Shown here: positions 1-7,485 of the stretch, one piece after another
Layout: each line of letters begins with the position of its first letter
How positions within the stretch are numbered: the first letter of the stretch is position 1
Source: Duganella sp. SG902
GTDB lineage: Bacteria; Pseudomonadota; Gammaproteobacteria; Burkholderiales; Burkholderiaceae_D
Assembly (NCBI RefSeq): GCF_013376005.1
Contig: NZ_JABMJK010000016.1
Span: 1 to 64,000 of the forward strand
Reading direction: 5' to 3'
Length of the DNA stretch: 64,000 nucleotides
Position numbers and translations under genes: made by a program
The notes under the pieces: generated by a model
Database searches by the model: none
Told to the model about the DNA's origin: nothing
What the model saw: the letters and a program-made list of their open reading frames with translations, nothing else

Positions 1-43
1 CCAGGGTGTAGTCGCTCTGAGTCCGCTTTCGTCCAGTTCCCAT
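1..43 (-). CDS. 5' end of a probable IS3-family transposase OrfA (partial)
   Basis: Only the first 14 codons are in the window. An ATG at 43-41 is preceded by an AGGAGA Shine-Dalgarno and reads MGTGRKRTQSDYTL before leaving the left edge. From memory, this N-terminus resembles the helix-turn-helix OrfA protein of some IS3-family elements, in which a TxSDYTLAFK-like start is followed by a QVEKGE region. With so few residues the family call is weak; any other small DNA-binding protein is possible. The start codon itself is well supported by the ribosome binding site. Confidence 0.4.
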   Translation of the reverse strand, partial: MGTGRKRTQSDYTL

Positions 44-95
44 CTCGCTCTCCTAAGAAAAGGCGGGAAATGACAACTTAAACCAGGACGGGTCA
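1..95 (-). mobile_element. Possible terminal end of an insertion sequence
   Basis: The partial transposase-like start is followed outward by a short leader. Read on the minus strand, the segment beginning near 95 starts TGACCCGTCC, and a 5'-TG tip about 50 bp before the first ORF is the usual architecture of an IS3-type end. The element would extend left out of the window. No target duplication or opposite inverted repeat can be seen, so this is inference. Confidence 0.3.
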
Positions 96-103
96 GGGGA
101 AAT

Positions 104-130
104 AAAAAAGCCTCCCGAAGGAGGCTTTTC
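104..130 (-). terminator. Rho-independent terminator of the tRNA-Ser pair
   Basis: The inverted repeat AAAAGCCTCC / GGAGGCTTTT has a tiny loop, and on the minus strand a T-rich tract follows it (about 108 down to 101). It lies directly downstream of the two minus-strand tRNA genes. Confidence 0.85.
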
Positions 131-140
131 TACTGAATAT

Positions 141-230
141 TGGCGGAGAGGGTGGGATTCGAACCCACGGATGGGTTGCCCCATCGCTTGATTTCGAGTC
201 AAGTACAATCGACCACTCTGCCACCTCTCC
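141..230 (-). tRNA. tRNA-Ser (anticodon CGA), copy 2
   Basis: The reverse complement folds as a class II tRNA. The acceptor stem is GGAGAGG/CCTCTCC, the T-arm carries GGTTCGAATCC, and there is a long variable arm typical of serine tRNAs. The anticodon stem CTTGA/TCAAG encloses the loop CTCGAAA, giving anticodon CGA for codon UCG. The CCA end is encoded (TGG at 141-143). It is identical to the copy at 264-353, 33 bp away. The long conceptual ORF across both copies is an artefact. Confidence 0.97.
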
Positions 231-263
231 TGGTGACGCTAATTTTTCTCACATCCAAACAAA

Positions 264-353
264 TGGCGGAGAGGGTGGGATTCGAACCCACGGATGGGTT
301 GCCCCATCGCTTGATTTCGAGTCAAGTACAATCGACCACTCTGCCACCTCTCC
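264..353 (-). tRNA. tRNA-Ser (anticodon CGA), copy 1
   Basis: This is an identical 90-nt duplicate of the tRNA at 141-230, with the same acceptor stem, variable arm, anticodon CGA and encoded CCA (264-266). It lies just downstream of serS, the synthetase that would charge it. The two copies probably form one transcript ending at the terminator near 104-130. Confidence 0.97.
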
Positions 354-420
354 GTTTTCCCACCTGCTGCTGCGAGAAGGCAAGATTATAGCAGGTGCTT
401 GGGAAAATGGAAGGACAAAT

Positions 421-1710
<1,290 letters not shown>

Positions 1711-1801
1711 GGGAACGAATGCCGTTTGTATCGAAAACGTCAATTGTACCAAGAGGATGCCACTTCCTTGCGAGTTTTGCGCAGCCCGCCGGCTGCCGCC
1801 A

Positions 1802-2008
1802 TTACAGCGCGGCTTTTTCGGCGGCGGTCAGGCGCTTGGCGCTCACGGTGACGGTCGGCATGGCGGCGTCGGCCTTGGCAACCACCACCACTTTGTCGGC
1901 CGGCATGGCGAAGTCGGCGCGGTCGTCGGCGGCGGTGGCGAAGGTGGTGGCGCCGGCGATCACGGTGGCGGCGACGAAGATGATTTCCATGTGTTTGGCG
2001 ATGCTCAT
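1802..2008 (-). CDS. Small secreted protein of unknown function (68 aa)
   Basis: A short ORF with a good GAAGGAGA ribosome binding site 7 nt before its ATG. The first ~27 residues look like a signal peptide: a short N-region, then hydrophobic IIFVAATVIAG, ending in ATA followed by ADDRAD. That leaves a ~40-residue mature peptide rich in Ala, Val and Lys, with a VTVSAKRLTAAEKA tail. I recognise no domain. It lies between serS and the MocR gene, all on the minus strand, and may be transcribed with the gene upstream. The ribosome binding site and signal-like start make it likely real; its role is unknown. Confidence 0.6.
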   Translation of the reverse strand: MSIAKHMEIIFVAATVIAGATTFATAADDRADFAMPADKVVVVAKADAAMPTVTVSAKRLTAAEKAAL

Positions 2009-2137
2009 GATGCTCTCCTTCAGGTGTCGGTTTGATTAAGTGCTGCGGTATGGTTGTACTGTACCTAAAGGCGTTCCGGCCCGCGATGGGGATGCGACGA
2101 AGCGCCGAAAACGGCGCCTGAAATGCAAAAGGAGGGA

Positions 2138-3583
2138 TCAGGCGGCGCTGCGCAGCACGCCCGGGCGGTCGGCTTCGCGGTGCACCAGCTCGCCCAGCGT
2201 GGCGATCGCCGCCGCCACCTGCGGCGTCCACGGATTGCCGCAGTTGAGGCGCAGGTAGTTGCTGTACTTGCCCGAGGCCGAGAACAGCTGGCCCGGCATG
2301 AACGCCACGCCCTGCGCCGTGGCGCGCTGGTGCAGGGCCAGCGCGTCCACCTGCTCCGGCAGGCTGACCCACAGCACGAAGCCGCCCTGAGGCTCGGACA
2401 CGCTGCATTGCTGCGGGAAGGCGTGGCAGATCGCGTCCGACATGCGGGCGATGCGCTGCGCCAGCGCCCGCCGCATCTTGCGCAGCTGGTTCTCGTAGGC
2501 GCTGCCGGTCAGGAAGTCGGCCAGCACGGCCTGGAAGAAGTGGCTGGTGGCGCCGCTCGACACCATTTTCAGCACCGCCACCTCCTGCGCGTAGCGGCCC
2601 GCCACCACGTAGCCCACACGGGCGCCGGGACTGACGGCTTTCGAGAATGACGAGCACAGCATGACGTTGCCGCTGGTATCGTAGGCCTTGACCGGCCACG
2701 GGCGCTCGGGCGTGAAGCAGAGGTCGCCGTAGACGTCGTCCTCGATGAGCGGGACGTTGTGCCTGGCCACCAGGGCGGCCAGGCGCTGCTTGTTCGCCTC
2801 CGGCATGATGCAGCCCAGCGGGTTGTTGGCGTTGGGGATCAGCAGCACCGCCTGCGCCAGGCCGGCGTTGAGCGCCAGCTCCAGAGCGTCGATCGACGGC
2901 CCGGTTTTCGGGTGGGTGGGAATTTCCAACGCCTTCATGCCCAGCGATTCGATCAGCTGCAGCAGCACGAAATAGGTGGCGGACTCGATGGCGATGGTGT
3001 CGCCCGGCCTGGCCACGGCGCGCAGACACAGGCTGATCGCTTCCGAGCAGGAGCCGGTCACCACGATCTCGTTGGTGTCGACGTGGCCCCAGTCCAGCGC
3101 GCGGCGCGTGATCTGGCGCACGAAATCCGGATGGTTGGTCTCGTAGCAGCTCACCGTGCTGAGCAGGCCGGCATCGCGCCTGGCGACCGCCGCCACGGTC
3201 TTTTGCATGCGCTTCATGGGCAGCAGCTCGTCCGGCGGCCAGGCCGAGCCCAGCTGGATGATGCCCGGATCCTCATTCGCCTTCAGCACCCGCATCAACA
3301 GGTTCTGGATGCCGACGAAGGCCGGCTCCTGCAGCTGCGTGGCCTCGTTCATCACCGCCATCATGCGCGGGCGGTGGCGCACGTAGTAGCCGGCTTGCGG
3401 ACGCGCCTCGACCAGCCCGCGATCCTCCATCAGCCGCAGGGCCTGCAGCACGGTGCTGACCGACAGCCGCTTCTGCTGCGCCAGATGGCGGATCGATGGC
3501 AGGCGGTCGCCGGGCGCGAACACGCGGCTGGCGATCAGCCCGCCCAGTTCGTTCGCCAGTTGCTCGTAGAGGTTGATAGACAT
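2138..3583 (-). CDS. MocR-type transcriptional regulator (GntR winged helix + PLP aminotransferase-like domain)
   Basis: Predicted 481-residue MocR-family (GntR superfamily) regulator. Residues ~1-75 form the winged helix-turn-helix (LPSIRHLAQQKRLSVSTVLQ). The rest is a fold-type I aminotransferase domain, with NPLGCIMPEA before the fold and the PLP-lysine region SSFSKAVSPGARVGYV. MocR proteins use PLP or an amino-acid/PLP adduct as effector, and most do not catalyse transamination. The start MSINLYEQL has a GGAGG ribosome binding site; an upstream in-frame extension of 59 codons is rejected because it overlaps the promoter region. It is divergent from a DUF2917 gene, a pairing I associate with Burkholderiales, so that gene is its likely target. 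Confidence 0.88.
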   Translation of the reverse strand: MSINLYEQLANELGGLIASRVFAPGDRLPSIRHLAQQKRLSVSTVLQALRLMEDRGLVEARPQAGYYVRHRPRMMAVMNEATQLQEPAFVGIQNLLMRVLKANEDPGIIQLGSAWPPDELLPMKRMQKTVAAVARRDAGLLSTVSCYETNHPDFVRQITRRALDWGHVDTNEIVVTGSCSEAISLCLRAVARPGDTIAIESATYFVLLQLIESLGMKALEIPTHPKTGPSIDALELALNAGLAQAVLLIPNANNPLGCIMPEANKQRLAALVARHNVPLIEDDVYGDLCFTPERPWPVKAYDTSGNVMLCSSFSKAVSPGARVGYVVAGRYAQEVAVLKMVSSGATSHFFQAVLADFLTGSAYENQLRKMRRALAQRIARMSDAICHAFPQQCSVSEPQGGFVLWVSLPEQVDALALHQRATAQGVAFMPGQLFSASGKYSNYLRLNCGNPWTPQVAAAIATLGELVHREADRPGVLRSAA

Positions 3584-3642
3584 TCGACGATTGTGCCTCC
3601 ACCCTGCCCGCCCGCGACAGGTACAGCGGCGTGAAATTTCGA

Positions 3643-3707
3643 CCATAACAGTGTAGGTCAAGCGCCGCTGTGATGGTGACAATTTCGTTTTGCTGCATCT
3701 GTTATGG
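3643..3707. promoter_or_regulatory. Divergent control region with an inverted pair of CTGTTATGG boxes
   Basis: Between the MocR gene and DUF2917 gene, CCATAACAG (3643-3651) and its exact inverse CTGTTATGG (3699-3707) face outward toward each gene. Their nearby TTATGG-like hexamers could also act as -10 elements of two divergent promoters. A shared AATTTCG also occurs in both halves (near 3635 and 3681). A regulator site for the MocR protein is inference. Confidence 0.4.
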
Positions 3708-3748
3708 CCGCCCCGCGCCACGTAATCTGTGTGGCAAAGGAGGCAATC

Positions 3749-4048
3749 ATGAAACCGCAACTCATCTCAGTGCAGCAAGGCCAGGCCGAGTACCGGCTGA
3801 GCGAAAACCATCCGCTGCGCATCGCCCACGCCGCCGGCCGCCGCATCGAATGCCTGGACGGCACGGCGTGGATCACCGCCTACAACGAGAAAACCGACTT
3901 CGTGCTGCGGCGCGGCCAGTCGTTCGAAGTGCCCAACGACGGCCTGATGCTGATCGAGGCGGTGGGCGCCAGCATGGTGCGGGTGCGCCTGCCGGCCGCC
4001 CGGCCCAGCCGTTTCCGCAGGGCTGTAGGATTTCTCCTACGCAACTAA
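3749..4048 (+). CDS. DUF2917 domain protein
   Basis: 99-residue cytosolic protein with no signal peptide or membrane segment. The body matches the DUF2917 pattern: an N-terminal stretch ending in LRIAHAAGRRIECLDGTAWIT, then RRGQSFEVPNDGLMLIEAVG, a small cupin-like beta fold. ATG 3749 was chosen because AAAGGAGG lies 6 nt upstream; the longer frame lacks a site. The function of DUF2917 is unknown. It is divergent from a MocR regulator. The end of the gene overlaps a small GTAGGA/TCCTAC hairpin (about 4024-4039). Confidence 0.75.
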   Translation: MKPQLISVQQGQAEYRLSENHPLRIAHAAGRRIECLDGTAWITAYNEKTDFVLRRGQSFEVPNDGLMLIEAVGASMVRVRLPAARPSRFRRAVGFLLRN

Positions 4049-4114
4049 TCGTGCGCCACGCAATCCTTGAAGTTTGTACCATGCGCTCAACAGTACAGCC
4101 TTCAAGGAGAAGAA

Positions 4115-4534
4115 ATGAAAACCAATACCCTGAAAATTGCAGCGGCGAGCGCCGTGATGTTGATTGCAACGGGCTGCTCGACCATGGGTGGCTCGTCGTG
4201 GCAAAAGGATGAACCGCCGCCACCGGCCAATCCCGACTTCGCCACCGAGATGAACAAGTTCAACGCGCAGTTCCCGAACGAAAAGGCGACCAAGTACGAG
4301 GAGATCTCGCTCAACTACAACAACGCCAAGAAGCTCGACGAGCGCGGCAACTGCCACGACCTTTCCAAGTACCCGGTCGTGATCGTGCTGACGCTGGACG
4401 CCACCGGCAAGGTCACCCGCACCACCACCGACGTCGAAGGCAAGAAGGCAGAGTGCTTCCGCCAGGCCTACGCCTCGGCGCAGCTGCCGCCGCCGCCGTT
4501 CGCACCGTACCAGAAGCCGATCCGCCTGCGTTAA
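4115..4534 (+). CDS. Predicted lipoprotein of unknown function
   Basis: 139 residues. The N-terminus is a lipoprotein signal peptide: KTNTLK, then hydrophobic AAASAVMLIA, then a lipobox ending TGC at about residue 22, so the mature protein would be lipid-anchored at Cys22. A Pro-rich linker (EPPPPANP) follows. The C-terminal half has a VVIVLTLDATGKVTRTTTDVEG strand pattern, ending in a Pro-rich LPPPPFAPYQKP tail that loosely recalls TonB C-terminal domains. ATG 4115 follows AAGGAG by 5 nt. An inverted repeat upstream (4065-4072 with 4100-4107) overlaps that ribosome binding site. I cannot name the family. Confidence 0.65.
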   Translation: MKTNTLKIAAASAVMLIATGCSTMGGSSWQKDEPPPPANPDFATEMNKFNAQFPNEKATKYEEISLNYNNAKKLDERGNCHDLSKYPVVIVLTLDATGKVTRTTTDVEGKKAECFRQAYASAQLPPPPFAPYQKPIRLR

Positions 4535-4544
4535 GCGGCAAGCG

Positions 4545-5372
4545 TCAAGCGGCGTCTTCCTCTTCCGACGCCTCGTCGGCCGGTTTGTCCAGCCAATTGA
4601 TGACGAGGTCGTTGAAGCGTTCCGGCGCGCGCACCATGGGCCAGTGGTCGGTTTCCATCGCCACCACCTTGCAGCCTTCCCTGGCGGCCAGGGTTTCGGT
4701 CCACTGCGGCGAATGGAACATGAAGGGCTTGTTGGTGCCGTAGATGTACAGCATCGGCACTTGCGGCGCGAACGGCACCAGCGAGTGGTACGAGCCGGAC
4801 GCGCCGGCGGTCAGGATGTAGTACGGGTAATTCATGCGGGAACTGATGTACTCGCGCGGCGAGGGCACGCCCAGCATGCGCGCCGTGGCCTTGGTCATCA
4901 CGTCGCCCAGCGGGCCGCCCATGGCCCAGGCCAGCGCCAGCGTGCTCTGGTAGCTGGCCACCATCATCTTCTGGCCGACCGAGCGCGAACGCGCCGTGGC
5001 CTTCGATTGCGCATCGCCGATATCGACGCCGATGATGGCCGACACCAGGCCCTTGTTGCGCATGTAGAACTCGTAGCCGAACACGCAGCCCCAGTCGTGC
5101 AGCATCAGGATCACCTTCTGCTTCTGACTCACGCTGTTCACAATGTGCAGCAGCACGCGCATCGTGGCGTCAAGCGAGTAAGAGCGGCGCGGCTGCCGGA
5201 TATCGAAGCCCGGCAGGGTGAAGCGCACGCAGCGATAACGCTGCTTCAGCTCGGCCACCTGGGCGTCCCACAGGCGATAGGTGTCCGGCCAGCCGTGGAT
5301 CATGACGATCGTCTCGGCGCCCTCGCCCTCGATAAAAATGTCGATTCCGTCGACCACCTTTGCCGGCTGCAT
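4545..5372 (-). CDS. Alpha/beta hydrolase, epoxide hydrolase/haloalkane dehalogenase-like
   Basis: 275-residue cytosolic alpha/beta hydrolase. The oxyanion segment is MIHGWPDTYRLWD (~24-36). The nucleophile elbow reads LMLHDWGCVFGYEF, so the nucleophile is Asp, as in soluble epoxide hydrolases and haloalkane dehalogenases, rather than Ser. The catalytic His is probably in METDHWPMV near residue 240. A Glu/Asp-rich acidic tail ends the protein. The start has a GGGGAG ribosome binding site. It follows rarA on the same strand after a 53-bp gap that contains a dyad. The substrate is unknown. Confidence 0.8.
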   Translation of the reverse strand: MQPAKVVDGIDIFIEGEGAETIVMIHGWPDTYRLWDAQVAELKQRYRCVRFTLPGFDIRQPRRSYSLDATMRVLLHIVNSVSQKQKVILMLHDWGCVFGYEFYMRNKGLVSAIIGVDIGDAQSKATARSRSVGQKMMVASYQSTLALAWAMGGPLGDVMTKATARMLGVPSPREYISSRMNYPYYILTAGASGSYHSLVPFAPQVPMLYIYGTNKPFMFHSPQWTETLAAREGCKVVAMETDHWPMVRAPERFNDLVINWLDKPADEASEEEDAA

Positions 5373-5395
5373 GCTGCTCCCCTACCCCGCTGAAA

Positions 5396-5424
5396 CGTGA
5401 AAGTTGCATCTTACAACATTCACG
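5396..5424 (-). promoter_or_regulatory. 11-bp interrupted dyad between rarA and the hydrolase gene
   Basis: The arms CGTGAAAGTTG and CAACATTCACG pair with one mismatch around a 7-nt spacer, starting 2 bp after the rarA stop codon and ending 24 bp before the hydrolase start. On the minus strand only three T's follow, so it is a weak terminator at best. A repressor operator or an attenuating hairpin for the hydrolase gene is equally possible. Confidence 0.4.
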
Positions 5425-5425
5425 C

Positions 5426-6730
5426 TCAAGTTTTGCCGGCGTCCTCGTCGAGCTTGCGCAGGAAGGCCATCTTGTCGGCGATCTTGGTTTCCAGGCCGCG
5501 CGGCACCGGTTGATACCAGCCGGGCTCGCGCATGTCGTCCGGGAAATAGGTCTCGCCGGCCGCGTAGGCATGCGGTTCGTCGTGGGCGTAGCGGTAGGCG
5601 TGGCCGTAACCGAGTTCCTTCATCAGCTTGGTCGGCGCGTTGCGCAGGTGCACCGGCACCTCGCGCGACTTGTCCTTGCGCACGAAGGCCATGGCCTCGT
5701 TGAAGGCGTTGTAGCCGGCGTTGCTCTTGGCGGCGATGGCCAGGTAGATCACCGCCTGACCCAGCGCCAGCTCGCCCTCCGGCGAACCGAGGCGCTCGAA
5801 GGTGGTGGCGGCGTCGTTGGCGATCTGCATGGCGCGCGGGTCGGCCAGGCCGATGTCCTCCCACGCCATGCGCACGATGCGGCGCGACAGGTAACGCGCG
5901 TCGGCGCCGCCGTCCAGCATGCGGCACAGCCAGTACAGCGCCGCGTCCGGATTCGAGCCGCGCACCGATTTGTGCAGGGCCGAGATCTGGTCGTAGAAAT
6001 TGTCGCCGCCCTTGTCGAAGCGGCGCGCGTTCAGGGTCAGCGCGTTCTGGATGAACTCGGCCGTGATCTTGTTGGTCTTGGCGGCGTTGGCGGCGGTGCC
6101 GGTCACTTCCAGCAGGTTGAGCAGGCGGCGGCCGTCGCCGTCGGCGTAGCCGATCAGGGTGTCGATGGCGGCCTCGTCGAACTCCAGATGGGTCAGCACC
6201 TTGGCGCGGGCACGCTCGACCATCTGGCGCAGCTCGCTCTCGTCGAACGACTTCAGCACGTAGACCTGGGCGCGCGACAGCAGCGCCGAGTTGACCTCGA
6301 ACGACGGGTTCTCCGTGGTGGCGCCGATCAGCGTGACCAGCCCGGATTCGGCATACGGCAGCAAGGCATCCTGCTGCGATTTGTTGAAGCGGTGGATCTC
6401 GTCGACGAACAGGATGGTGTGCTTGCCCATGTCCAGATTGTGCTGGGCCTGCTCCATGGCGGCGCGGATATCCTTCACGCCCGAGAACACGGCGGACAGG
6501 GCGATGAACTCGCAGTCGTAGGCCTGGGCGGTCAGGCGCGCCAGCGTGGTCTTGCCGACGCCGGGCGGGCCCCACAGGATCATGGAGTGCGGCTGGCCGG
6601 ACTCGAACGCCAGGCGCAGGGGCTTGCCCGGCCCCAGCAGGTGGCGCTGGCCGATCACATCGTCAAGCGTCTTGGGCCGCAGGGCTTCGGCCAGCGGCTG
6701 GCGCGGTTCGGTGGAAAATAAATCTGCCAT
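5426..6730 (-). CDS. rarA: Replication-associated recombination ATPase RarA
   Basis: 434-residue AAA+ ATPase of the RarA/MgsA/WRNIP1 family, which acts at stalled replication forks and is related to clamp loaders. Visible motifs are LAEALRPKTLDDVIGQ near the start, Walker A GPPGVGKTTLA at ~54-64, Walker B ILFVDEIHRFN, sensor-1 LIGATTENPSFEVN, and the MgsA C-terminal tetramerisation domain (GADARYLSRRIVRMAWEDIG). The start MADLFSTEP was chosen over an ATG 7 codons upstream that lies next to a palindromic repeat. It is downstream of ftsK and lolA in the conserved order. Confidence 0.96.
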   Translation of the reverse strand: MADLFSTEPRQPLAEALRPKTLDDVIGQRHLLGPGKPLRLAFESGQPHSMILWGPPGVGKTTLARLTAQAYDCEFIALSAVFSGVKDIRAAMEQAQHNLDMGKHTILFVDEIHRFNKSQQDALLPYAESGLVTLIGATTENPSFEVNSALLSRAQVYVLKSFDESELRQMVERARAKVLTHLEFDEAAIDTLIGYADGDGRRLLNLLEVTGTAANAAKTNKITAEFIQNALTLNARRFDKGGDNFYDQISALHKSVRGSNPDAALYWLCRMLDGGADARYLSRRIVRMAWEDIGLADPRAMQIANDAATTFERLGSPEGELALGQAVIYLAIAAKSNAGYNAFNEAMAFVRKDKSREVPVHLRNAPTKLMKELGYGHAYRYAHDEPHAYAAGETYFPDDMREPGWYQPVPRGLETKIADKMAFLRKLDEDAGKT

Positions 6731-6743
6731 GGCTTTGGAGGAA

Positions 6744-6827
6744 GCCGTCATTCCGGCGAAAGCCGGAATCCATGCTGCGCTTGCCGGGCAGCGTTCTATG
6801 GATTCCGGCCTGCGCCGGAATGACGGC
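6744..6827. repeat. Paired palindromic repeat (REP/BIME-like) between lolA and rarA
   Basis: The outer arms GCCGTCATTCCGGC (6744-6757) and GCCGGAATGACGGC (6814-6827) are perfectly inverted. Each end is also a palindrome: ATTCCGGC-GAAA-GCCGGAAT (6750-6769) and ATTCCGGC-CTGC-GCCGGAAT (6802-6821). ATCCAT/ATGGAT pairs lie just inside. The element can fold as two hairpins or one long stem. This 'ATTCCGGC..ATGGATTCCGG..GGAATGACGG' family is widely dispersed in proteobacterial genomes and yields spurious peptides such as MDSGLRRNDG. Confidence 0.85.
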
Positions 6828-6843
6828 GAGATAACTCAGAAGG

Positions 6844-7476
6844 TCAATTATTGAATACGTCCGCGCCCTTGGGCATGACGAATTTAAAACTCGCGGCATT
6901 CAGCGCCGGATTTTTTTCGATGCCCTTGAACGCCAGCACCGACAACTGGCCAAAGCTGTCCTTCAGCTCCATGCTCACCGGCACGCCGTCGCGCAGGCCG
7001 ATGATGATTTGCTCGAACGAGGTGTCCTTGGCTTTCGGCACCGCCTTCAGCAGTTCCGCGCCATCCTTGGTGCCGGCCTCGCTCAGCGTGAAGTTCTTCT
7101 CCAGATCATTGCTGCCGAACAGAATGGCGGCCGGCGACGAACCCAGCGCATCGCCCAGCTTTTTCACGGTGACCTGGTTCAAGTCCTTGTCGAAGATGTA
7201 CAGCTTGTCGCCATCGGCCTGCAGCACCTGCTCGTACGGCTTGACGTAAGTCCAGATGAACTTGCCGGGGCGCGCGAACACAAACGTGCCGGTGGCGGTG
7301 TTCGACGTTTTCGGCGCCTCGCCGTTGGTGTTCTTCACCTGGCGCTGGGTGAACTCGCCCTTGGCGGCCTTGGTGGACGCCACGAACGATTTGAACTGCT
7401 CCAGCGCGCTGGCATGGGCAACGCCTGCCAGCAACAGGCCGGCGGTCAAGGCCGCCAGCGATTTAAAACGCGTCAT
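6844..7476 (-). CDS. lolA: Outer-membrane lipoprotein carrier protein LolA
   Basis: Periplasmic chaperone that takes lipoproteins from LolCDE and delivers them to LolB at the outer membrane. The 210-residue precursor has a Sec signal peptide (LAALTAGLLLAGVAHA, cleavage near residue 22). The mature half-barrel pattern is clear: QFKSFVASTKAAKGEFTQRQV, GTFVFARPGKFIWTYVKPYEQ and DGDKLYIFDKDLNQVTVKKL. Length and motifs match the family (about 200 aa). It starts 9 bp after ftsK, so they are almost certainly cotranscribed. Confidence 0.96.
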   Translation of the reverse strand: MTRFKSLAALTAGLLLAGVAHASALEQFKSFVASTKAAKGEFTQRQVKNTNGEAPKTSNTATGTFVFARPGKFIWTYVKPYEQVLQADGDKLYIFDKDLNQVTVKKLGDALGSSPAAILFGSNDLEKNFTLSEAGTKDGAELLKAVPKAKDTSFEQIIIGLRDGVPVSMELKDSFGQLSVLAFKGIEKNPALNAASFKFVMPKGADVFNN

Positions 7477-7485
7477 ACATTTCCT

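Noticed and set aside
140..391. 83-codon ORF containing two copies of a VGFEPTDGL-type peptide
   Set aside because: It is the translated antisense of the two identical tRNA-Ser genes, a well-known annotation artefact.
2102..2117. GCGCCG-AAAA-CGGCGC hairpin downstream of the MocR gene
   Set aside because: The 6-bp stem has no T tract on either strand, so it is not enough for a terminator call.
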